Assembly (NCBI GenBank): GCA_964397365.1
Contig: CAYNIU010000068.1
Location: forward strand, 1 to 12,201
DNA: 12,201 nucleotides
From: Methylomarinum sp964397365
GTDB taxonomy: Bacteria; Pseudomonadota; Gammaproteobacteria; Methylococcales; Methylomonadaceae
Reading direction: 5' to 3'
Both the position numbers and the translations under genes were made by a program. The notes under the pieces were generated by a model. It did not search any database, was not told where the DNA came from, and saw only the letters and a list, made by a program, of their open reading frames with translations. This document shows, in pieces, positions 1 through 5,964 of the stretch; the stretch's first letter is position 1, and each line of letters begins with the position of its first letter.

Positions 1-140
1 ACTTATTGAAAACATTTAGTTGCGTTTCTTTTTCCTATGCGGCTTCACTGCTTGGAAAATATTCTTGGTCTTCTTTTAAATCAGTCAGTAATATAACTGA
101 AACAAGCCATCAATCTTCTTTTGTTACGAGGAAATCAACA
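1..140. other. Left-edge non-coding stretch, no supportable gene
   Basis: I find no gene here that I can support. On the minus strand a short frame of 24 codons (about 38-109, containing LKEDQEYFPSSEAA) is open between a TGA at 110-112 and a TAG at 35-37. It has no start or ribosome binding site and matches no family I recognise. It could be a decayed remnant, like the helicase piece on the other side of the Rpn gene, but nothing shows this. Confidence 0.4.
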
Positions 141-1143
141 TTATTTATTTCTCAAAATACCCTCAATATCCTGCATACTTAAACCTGTCTTTTCCGCAAT
201 AGTTTGGTTATCCAGCAAGCCTATCAGGTTTTTGGCAATTTTAATTTTTTCCGCCTTACTTCCTTGTTCCAGTCCTTGTTCCAGTCCTTGTTCCAGTCCT
301 TGTTCCAGTCCTTGTTCCAGTCCTTGTNNNNNNNNNNNNNNNNNNNNNNNNNNNNNNNNNNNNNNNNNNNNNNNNNNNNNNNNNNNNNNNNNNNNNNNNN
401 NNNNNNNNNNNNNNNNNNNNNNNNNNNTCCAAACCCTGTTTTTTGGCCAATTTAATAGACCCTTTTTGGATATAAATCCAGTCTTTCTTTCTGTGTTGCA
501 GTTCCAGTTCTTCTTCGTTCAGGTTAGCTTCATTGGCAATAGTAAAAGCTTTTTGTATTTCCTGTTCTAAATTCTCAGGGACATACTCAAGGCTTCCTGC
601 ATTTTTTATAAAATAAAGCCATTTATCCTGCAAACTTTGACACTCTTTCAGAGGTTTATTAAAACGTGGCAGTTCTATAAAAATCAGTTCAATATCATCG
701 CCATATTCTATAAATTTATTTTTTTCGATGAGCTTGAAGTGAGTAATTAAACTTTCATTATTCTTAAACAGTAAAAAATCGGTAATCGTCAAGGCAATCA
801 CCGGATTCAATAGCTCGTAGGCATCGCCTTTTTTAAGTTGTACCGAATAATTCTTGGCGGCATTGTAAAGAATTCTTTTTTCTAGTCCTTCGTGATTAAG
901 CACCTGCATTTCAATAATAACCCGGGTGTCATTATCCAGCACCGCTTTAACATCAACGTACGTATCTTTCATCCCGCGAAGTAATGGAATGCTATACGGA
1001 TCAACAATAGTAAGATCCTTGATTTTTTGCTGATGTGGAAATTCAATCAACGCATTGAGAAAACTCAGCAATATTTCTTTAGAACCTTCGCTGCCGAATA
1101 CTTTTTTAAACGCAAAATCAGTTTTTACATCAAGGAAATTCAT
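141..1143 (-). CDS. Rpn family recombination-promoting nuclease / putative transposase (PD-(D/E)XK), interrupted by assembly gap
   Basis: The N-terminal region has the hallmarks of the PDDEXK_2/Rpn family: a start of the form MNFLDVKTDFAFKKVFG, then a nuclease core with D64 (YVDVKAV) and E78-x-Q80 (IIEMQVLNH) as likely metal-binding and catalytic residues. Rpn proteins are DNA endonucleases linked to RecA-independent recombination and, in some cases, phage defence. The start is the ATG at 1141-1143, with AGAGAG at 1153-1158 nine bases upstream. A 100-N gap breaks the gene. Read literally, the gap shifts the frame into TRTG repeats and a stop at 256-258. If the missing DNA is a multiple of 3, the pre-gap end (..KKQGLE) joins exactly to (QGLEQG)n. 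The protein then ends SKAEKIKIAKNLIGLLDNQT..GLSMQDIEGILRNK with TAA at 141-143, which is the usual C-terminus of this family. Without the gap it is 300 residues, plus about 4 per missing repeat. Family is firm; exact length is unknown. Confidence 0.85.
261..327. repeat. 12-bp in-frame tandem repeat encoding LEQG
   Basis: The unit TCCTTGTTCCAG occurs five times perfectly (261-320) plus 7 bases, and then runs into the assembly gap. On the minus strand each unit encodes Leu-Glu-Gln-Gly in the C-terminal part of the Rpn-like nuclease. Because the unit is 12 bp, copy-number change would alter protein length but not frame. The bases before the gap (ending TTG GA) and after it (A CAA GGA) fit the same repeat phase, so the missing DNA is most simply further units. 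Confidence 0.95.
328..427. other. Assembly gap of 100 N inside the tandem repeat
   Basis: Exactly 100 N residues is a common placeholder for a gap of unknown size. It starts within the 12-bp repeat array, so the assembler most likely could not resolve the repeat. The length should not be used for frame calculation: the 903 known coding bases around it are already divisible by three, so the true gap is expected to be a multiple of 3 and probably of 12. Confidence 0.9.
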
Positions 1144-1169
1144 AGTAGTACACTCTCTTTAGATTTCAG

Positions 1170-1384
1170 TTATAGATCCGATACTGTCGGATTCCAGGGC
1201 GTATCCAAATTAATCAAAGCCGTAGCTGATTGCAGGTTCAACCCCGTCCCGCCGGCATCGCTGGAAATAAACACTTGAATAGAATCATCACACTGAAATT
1301 TATCCATTAATTCACCACGTTTATGAGAAAGAAAATATTGTAGTCAAGAGCAAGCTTAATACCATCTTCCTGTAAGGAATGAAA
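1170..1384 (-). pseudogene. Decayed fragment of an SNF2-family helicase (C-terminal helicase domain)
   Basis: Minus-strand codons from 1325 to 1173 read HKRGELMDKFQ, then VFISSDAGGTGLNLQ, then ALINLDTPWNP, and end in TVSDL with TAA at 1170-1172. This is the motif V region of SNF2/RapA-type superfamily 2 helicases, where the family continues after PWNP with an arginine-rich motif VI (QRxGRxxRxGQ) that is absent here. In the preceding stretch (1384-1349) a different frame reads FHSLQEDGIKLA, a plausible upstream continuation, and the helicase frame itself has a TGA at 1344-1346, so a frameshift separates the two. The piece has no start, no ATP-binding Walker A region and no motif VI, and it is squeezed between the htpX stop and the Rpn gene start. 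It is a relic and not a functional gene. The source helicase is not otherwise present in the window. Confidence 0.75.
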
Positions 1385-1387
1385 ATA

Positions 1388-2356
1388 TTAATGCCACAGT
1401 CCATTAAAATGCCATCGGGGATCACGCATTATTTTTCTGTCCGAAAACAGCGTTCTCAACGATTCCTGATCGGAAAACAACAACATTGGAAATCTTTCTT
1501 CCGCTATTTTTAGCTCCATTAACCGGCGTATTCTCTCCTTGGTAGGTGGGTGAGTGCGTAATAATGAGGGTTCTGGTAATTTGCGCCCCGGCAAGAACAG
1601 CCTTTCCAGCCAGCCGTTCTGGGCATGTTCTATTTTTATCAGCGCTCTGACCAATCCCTCAGGATCTCCTGTTAACCGCGCTGCATTCAAATCGGCATCA
1701 TATTCCCGGGTTCGTGACAGCCCAAGTTGCGCCAGAGAACAAATAGTCGGCGAAAAAATCAGCAATGCAATGGCAAACCAGTTGATAGTTACATTCGTCA
1801 ATAAAATCAGCGGCAAATTCACTATCAACAGCAACTGGCCAAATAAAGAGAATATACTGGTCAGGCGACTGAACATGTCAGCCAGTCCCATGACACTCAT
1901 GTCATTATTGCGAATATGACTGATTTCATGCGCCAGCACAGCAATCATTTCTTCTGCACTTAGAGTTTGCAACAAGCCGTCGCTTATACCGATACCGGCA
2001 TTTCCCCGACGCCCGACTGTAAAGGCATTGAGAATACTACTGGGCACATAGTAAAGCACCGGTACAGTAACCAGTCCGGCTCTTCGACTCAATTCCTGAA
2101 CTGCTGCATGAATCAGTGGTGCTTCTGCTTTTGATAAGGGAATCGCCCCATACATCTGCATGATCAGTTTGGGGGTAAATCCGGGATTGAACAATAAAAG
2201 TAACACAACGGTAACGGCAAGGATAATAATCCCTTCATTCTCCCAAAGCAGCAATCCCAACAAAAACATCAGACATGCCATCACCAGAAGTAACAACAAA
2301 GTCTGCAACTTATTTGCCAAAGCATGTTGATTCCAGTATTTTTCATCAAGCGCCAT
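1388..2356 (-). CDS. htpX: HtpX-like M48 family membrane zinc metalloprotease
   Basis: HtpX proteases sit in the inner membrane with a cytoplasmic active site and degrade damaged or misfolded membrane proteins alongside FtsH. Two N-terminal membrane segments are seen (about 17-38 and 41-57). The zinc site HEISH is at 143-147 and the third ligand E218 is in SRTREYDAD. Two further hydrophobic stretches (about 165-188 and 191-210) lie between them, and the family motif RTHPPTKERI is at 267-276. At 322 residues it is longer than the roughly 290-residue E. coli protein, with about 40 extra residues at the C-terminus ending RDPRWHFNGLWH. The ATG at 2354-2356 has AAGG at 2366-2369 nine bases upstream, which supports this start. 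The gene is 198 nt downstream of bcsC on the same strand. A functional link to cellulose export is not evident and it probably has its own promoter. The family is secure; the exact orthology to E. coli HtpX is likely but not certain. Confidence 0.92.
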   Translation of the reverse strand: MALDEKYWNQHALANKLQTLLLLLVMACLMFLLGLLLWENEGIIILAVTVVLLLLFNPGFTPKLIMQMYGAIPLSKAEAPLIHAAVQELSRRAGLVTVPVLYYVPSSILNAFTVGRRGNAGIGISDGLLQTLSAEEMIAVLAHEISHIRNNDMSVMGLADMFSRLTSIFSLFGQLLLIVNLPLILLTNVTINWFAIALLIFSPTICSLAQLGLSRTREYDADLNAARLTGDPEGLVRALIKIEHAQNGWLERLFLPGRKLPEPSLLRTHPPTKERIRRLMELKIAEERFPMLLFSDQESLRTLFSDRKIMRDPRWHFNGLWH

Positions 2357-2376
2357 AAAATTGAACCTTATTTGGT

Positions 2377-2407
2377 TTTATACCTGTCAAACATGAAAAT
2401 CTGACAG
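2377..2407 (-). promoter_or_regulatory. Possible htpX promoter region with inverted repeat
   Basis: On the minus strand a TATAAA (2377-2382) lies 20 bases upstream of the htpX ATG. Next to it is a perfect 6-bp inverted repeat, CTGTCA (2384-2389) and TGACAG (2402-2407), with a 12-base spacer. The first matches a -10 element, but no good -35 is found at normal spacing. The repeat could be an operator. Arms this short can arise by chance. Confidence 0.2.
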
Positions 2408-2469
2408 ACAGACCGCTGACAAAGTTTTCATATCCACTCATTTGGATTCGCCATTAAATAATTCCCGAA

Positions 2470-2523
2470 ACCGACTTATCTTTTTATCTCATTCTGTCGG
2501 TGCGGCTAAATCCGCTCTTACAA
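2470..2523 (-). repeat. REP-like element: two abutting hairpins downstream of bcsC
   Basis: Two inverted repeats touch end to end. ACCGAC (2470-2475) pairs with GTCGGT (2496-2501), and GCGG (2502-2505) pairs with CCGC (2512-2515). Read on the minus strand, the core TGTAAGAGCGGATTTAGCCG has the layout of the intergenic REP family (of the form TGTAGGAGC...GCG) found in many gammaproteobacteria. It sits in the 198-nt gap after bcsC and before htpX, a typical REP location. Neither hairpin is followed by a T-run, so it is not a classical intrinsic terminator, although it could stabilise the 3' end of bcs mRNA. Only one copy is seen in the window, so the assignment rests on resemblance. Confidence 0.4.
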
Positions 2524-2554
2524 ATACTGAGGTTGTTTCACGCACTATCCATAT

Positions 2555-4969
2555 TTAATAAAAATTGGAAAATAAAGAATTGGGAATGTCGGTACTATAA
2601 ACGGCCTTTCGCTCCCCTAAAGTATATCGAATAAAAAGACCGCCGCTATAATCCTGATAGCCATTGGTTTTACGAAAAGCCACACCGGAGCCTAATTGAA
2701 AATTGTCTGCTATAAGCCAGACTCCCTTGATCTCAAAATCCAGAGCCTCGCCACTGCTATTTGCAGCAGCGTAAGAGCCAATTGCCCTATCAATCAAAGG
2801 AAACCAGGGACTCGATGCTTCTTTTATACCCTGAAACCCCACCGTCAGTCGCCCTCTGACAATAAAACTCCTGCCTTCATCTGTTAGAAAATTAACGCCG
2901 GCGCCAATATTATAATACTGTTCCGGGCTGAAATAACCGCCATGTCCAAATGTAAAATGATTTTGATTGTTATCAAAATACTGATAATTGAATGAAGGTC
3001 CTATTGAAAAATAATCAAATCCTGAAAGCACAATATTTCTACCCATTCCAGCAGAAACAGAAACAGTTGCATTATCCGCAATATTTTTACCATGCAACCA
3101 AGCGCCTTTAATCGCCCCAAAAAAATTCCACTGGTCATCAAAAAAACTGTAAAAGACAGAACTTTTTAAGCCCGTCTCTAATACCCGACCCCAGTCTGAA
3201 TTCCAGTTCACCCCAAACAATGGATTGAGCGAACCGCTATAGGGATCACTAATCCCGGTATAAGACAAAACGGACTGTTTGACAGCTTGTGAATACGCTT
3301 CAATTCCCCAATACCCGAATTCTTCCTGTTTATCAAAACCCACTCTAAAAGTAGGTGCGGGTGTGACTTCCCCCCCGACCGGAGTTGTTCCCACAGCCAA
3401 AAAAGGGCTAAACCAGCCGTCTTTTCGATAAAACATCTCCACTTCAATGGCATTTTCCAATCTCTGCTCTGGCAACACTGCTTTTGAATAACAGCTTTGC
3501 GCAAATTGCCTATCAGGAAAAGAAGCAATCGGTGTGCCACACCGTTCCAACCTGCCTGAATACAATGAAACTCTGGCAACATTCAATCTAAATTCATGGT
3601 TACCCGCCACTGTATAAGAAGCCGTTAAAATAGGTAACTTAAAAATATCCAAACGACTGGCGCCTACTTCACCAGATTTACCCAGAAACCCACCACCAGC
3701 TTCCAGGAAAGGGGTATTGATATTTACCAGATCAGGAAATTCGGACGGCGCTAATTTATAAGCTGATTGGAACTGTTTTCGATAGTACAATTCTCTGGCA
3801 TGAAATATTTTATATTCATCCAACAGCGCCCCACCTGCTTTTTGTACGTTTTCTTCCAATTTCTCCCGGTTTACCCGTGATTGTGCTTGAATATAATAAC
3901 GAGCATATTTGTTGCCCCCCAGTTGTTGATAAAGACGATCAAATAACTGCGCGGATTTTTCATACTGCTTTTTATAATTGGCTATCCAGGCATACAATTC
4001 TATGATTTCCATATCGGCGCCCCCTATAAGCCGCCTGGCTTTGTCAGTATAATGCCGACTATCTTGTATATCCCTCCGGTTATAGGCGTTCCACGCCCGG
4101 ACTTTATAAACCCTCGCAGCCATTCTCCTGATTTTTTCAGAAGGATGTTGCAAACCGGAAACAACCTTCAATAATTGCTCATATTCACTCTGCTGCTCCA
4201 GACTTAAAATCAGACCATACACTGCATCGCTATTCTCTCGATTCCATGAATAGGCTTGTTTAAACCAGTCAACTGCTTGCTGATACTCTTTTAATTTAAA
4301 AAAACGCCAGCCGAAAACAGTGGCCATTTTATCGTCATGATATTGCTTTACCCTTCCAGCCAATCGTTCTACTGATTGGCGATGTTCATTGCTGCCCAGG
4401 TTTTTGTCGTTCAAATATTCTTTTTTAAAATAGGCAAATAAAATATTGTCAATGAATTGAGAAGATATATATGGTTCAGAAAACTGAGTAATTTTAATAA
4501 AATCACGATAATGTAAAACTGAAAGGGCTTTTTTTAACGCTTCCCTGCGTTTGTTTTGTGAGCAGATTCTGATTATGCGCTGATAAATTGCCAAAGCCGG
4601 TTTAATACGCTGATTTTTATCCGCCTTTTCCGCTTGTGACAACTGTCGATCCAATGTGTTGCAAAAAGATAATGGTTGCTTGTTAATTCTGCCCGGATTG
4701 ACAGCTTGTTGACTCTTTCTTGTTTCTGCAATAAATCTCAACAATGACTGAGGCGGTTGCCAGTTAGGAAATCGCTGTTGTAAACGGACAATCTGCTGTT
4801 TTAACTCCACTATTTTACCGACATGAAATAATTGCCACAAAATACGCTCATCCGGCTGTTTCAATTCAACAGAAGCAGCTCTTTCCGCTGCCAATGGTAT
4901 AGAAATACAACCTAACCACAGTAGACTAAACAGCAGCACCTGTATCAGTTTGTTAATTGCCGGTAGCAT
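2555..4969 (-). CDS. bcsC: Cellulose synthase operon protein C (outer-membrane export porin, short TPR form)
   Basis: BcsC exports the cellulose chain: a periplasmic TPR scaffold leads to an outer-membrane beta-barrel. A signal peptide is seen (hydrophobic 9-26, likely cleavage after A28). Helical TPR-like sequence runs from about 110 to 400, with the clearest units at 215-345 (GWRFFKLKEYQQAVDWFKQA, then NYKKQYEKSAQLFDRLYQ). The barrel domain covers about 420-804 and carries the family signature GHGGYFSPEQYYNIG near 675-689, ending in aromatic Y804. The length of 804 is far below the roughly 1150 residues of E. coli BcsC. The barrel is full size, so the loss is in the TPR arm. The ATG at 4967-4969 overlaps the bcsZ 3' end by 25 nt, which suggests translational coupling. 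No strong Shine-Dalgarno is seen. This is the last gene of the bcs run. Confidence 0.92.
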   Translation of the reverse strand: MLPAINKLIQVLLFSLLWLGCISIPLAAERAASVELKQPDERILWQLFHVGKIVELKQQIVRLQQRFPNWQPPQSLLRFIAETRKSQQAVNPGRINKQPLSFCNTLDRQLSQAEKADKNQRIKPALAIYQRIIRICSQNKRREALKKALSVLHYRDFIKITQFSEPYISSQFIDNILFAYFKKEYLNDKNLGSNEHRQSVERLAGRVKQYHDDKMATVFGWRFFKLKEYQQAVDWFKQAYSWNRENSDAVYGLILSLEQQSEYEQLLKVVSGLQHPSEKIRRMAARVYKVRAWNAYNRRDIQDSRHYTDKARRLIGGADMEIIELYAWIANYKKQYEKSAQLFDRLYQQLGGNKYARYYIQAQSRVNREKLEENVQKAGGALLDEYKIFHARELYYRKQFQSAYKLAPSEFPDLVNINTPFLEAGGGFLGKSGEVGASRLDIFKLPILTASYTVAGNHEFRLNVARVSLYSGRLERCGTPIASFPDRQFAQSCYSKAVLPEQRLENAIEVEMFYRKDGWFSPFLAVGTTPVGGEVTPAPTFRVGFDKQEEFGYWGIEAYSQAVKQSVLSYTGISDPYSGSLNPLFGVNWNSDWGRVLETGLKSSVFYSFFDDQWNFFGAIKGAWLHGKNIADNATVSVSAGMGRNIVLSGFDYFSIGPSFNYQYFDNNQNHFTFGHGGYFSPEQYYNIGAGVNFLTDEGRSFIVRGRLTVGFQGIKEASSPWFPLIDRAIGSYAAANSSGEALDFEIKGVWLIADNFQLGSGVAFRKTNGYQDYSGGLFIRYTLGERKAVYSTDIPNSLFSNFY

Positions 4970-5964
4970 AACTTGCTTAATAACAAGAGGGTTGACTGGT
5001 AATAGTCCTGTTCTGAAAGCTTATCAAAATCTGCGCTCTGTTTTCCGTTCATTAACAACGTCAGTTGTTTTATTGCCCGGATACCAACACCACCACCATA
5101 GGCATCCATAACATACTCATTTAAAGCAATCCAGGCCGGAGTATATCGTCCATAAAATATCCAGTATTCAAGAAATGGAGCAAGAATGGTTTTGTCAGTA
5201 TGTTCGCCCCAAATCAAATAAAGCGGAATTCTGACCGCATCATATCCAAAATGTTTGCTTTTGATCGCCCGGATTGTTTTATCTTCTTGCAAACCAACCC
5301 AGTCTGCCGGTAACTGCCAACGTCCAAAACGCGCCTGCCGCAATAATTCAATTCCAGAATATTGTAACTTTTTCCAGACAGGATCGTTGTCATACCTTTC
5401 AAATACCGCAAAAGCGGGAAATATCCAATAGGACAAATTAATATCCATTATTTTTGAATGTTTAAAGCCCACAGCACCCGGCAATACAATGTCCATATCA
5501 TTCCAGGAAGTAATCAGTTTATGTCTGATATCGGTCAAAATCCTTAACGCCTCCTGCTGATATTTTTTACTCTGCCATTTTTGTGAAGCTTCTAACAATG
5601 CCCAGGCAATAATAATATCGCCATCACTGGCATTGTTCATATCCTCATCTTGCAGAGACACGCCGGGGCGTCTGCGCCATATAAACAGACTGTCTTTACG
5701 AACTTGTAAATTTTTCCGGCTCCAATACCATATTTTGTCAAATGCGTTGCGATCATTACTTCTGACTGCCAACAACAAACCGTAACCTTGCCCTTCGGAA
5801 TGTGAAATATTGTCATTTCCGGTATCAACCACTCGACCGTCTTGCATGACAAATCGTGCTTTGTAATAGTGCCATTCTTTATCCAGATCCATTGTCTGCT
5901 GCACCTGACAACCACTTAAAAAAAACAGCCCTAACAGACAGACGATAATCACCCTATTCAACAT
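4945..5964 (-). CDS. bcsZ: Cellulase of the bcs operon, glycoside hydrolase family 8, predicted lipoprotein
   Basis: BcsZ is an endo-beta-1,4-glucanase that trims nascent cellulose and affects its amount and packing. With the ATG at 5962-5964 the protein has 339 residues. GH8 features in order: catalytic acid E57 in ISHSEGQGYG, a substrate-site aspartate at about 114 in NNASDGDIIIAWAL, and the likely base D242 in HFGYDAVRIPLY, close to E55 and D243 of E. coli BcsZ. The N-terminus is a lipoprotein signal: IIVCLLGLFFLSGC with lipobox LSGC at 16-19 and Q at +2, which would send it to the outer membrane. The E. coli enzyme is a soluble periplasmic protein. A TTG at 5971-5973 would add three residues. 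I prefer the ATG because neither start has a clear Shine-Dalgarno and the ATG is the commoner codon. The gene overlaps the bcsB end by 11 nt and bcsC by 25 nt. Confidence 0.93.
   Translation of the reverse strand: MLNRVIIVCLLGLFFLSGCQVQQTMDLDKEWHYYKARFVMQDGRVVDTGNDNISHSEGQGYGLLLAVRSNDRNAFDKIWYWSRKNLQVRKDSLFIWRRRPGVSLQDEDMNNASDGDIIIAWALLEASQKWQSKKYQQEALRILTDIRHKLITSWNDMDIVLPGAVGFKHSKIMDINLSYWIFPAFAVFERYDNDPVWKKLQYSGIELLRQARFGRWQLPADWVGLQEDKTIRAIKSKHFGYDAVRIPLYLIWGEHTDKTILAPFLEYWIFYGRYTPAWIALNEYVMDAYGGGVGIRAIKQLTLLMNGKQSADFDKLSEQDYYQSTLLLLSKLCYRQLTN

Noticed and set aside
261..327. CRISPR-like array
   Set aside because: The repeats are 12 bp, directly contiguous without spacers, and encode LEQG in frame.
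121..570. Plus-strand open frames running through the N-gap (121-570 and 204-455)
   Set aside because: They are antisense to the Rpn gene, consist largely of repeat-derived serine/cysteine or FQSL runs, and are kept open by the unknown bases.
256..1143. Rpn-like gene ending in TRTG repeats with a stop at 256-258
   Set aside because: It depends on the placeholder gap being exactly 100 bases. The alternative frame gives LEQG repeats and the standard family C-terminus, so this end is an artefact.
1027..1278. Plus-strand open frame across the Rpn start
   Set aside because: It is the complement of the Rpn N-terminus and the helicase relic; the minus-strand readings are clearly the biological ones.
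1554..1919. Plus-strand open frame inside htpX
   Set aside because: Antisense shadow of a gene with intact catalytic motifs; no family resemblance.
2497..2523. Intrinsic terminator after bcsC
   Set aside because: The GC hairpin has only 4 bp and no T-run follows on the minus strand.
3208..3582. Minus-strand open frame inside bcsC in another frame
   Set aside because: It overlaps the well-supported beta-barrel region; its composition does not resemble a known protein. The same applies to 5214-5411 and 5637-5915 inside bcsZ and 2696-2887 antisense to bcsC.
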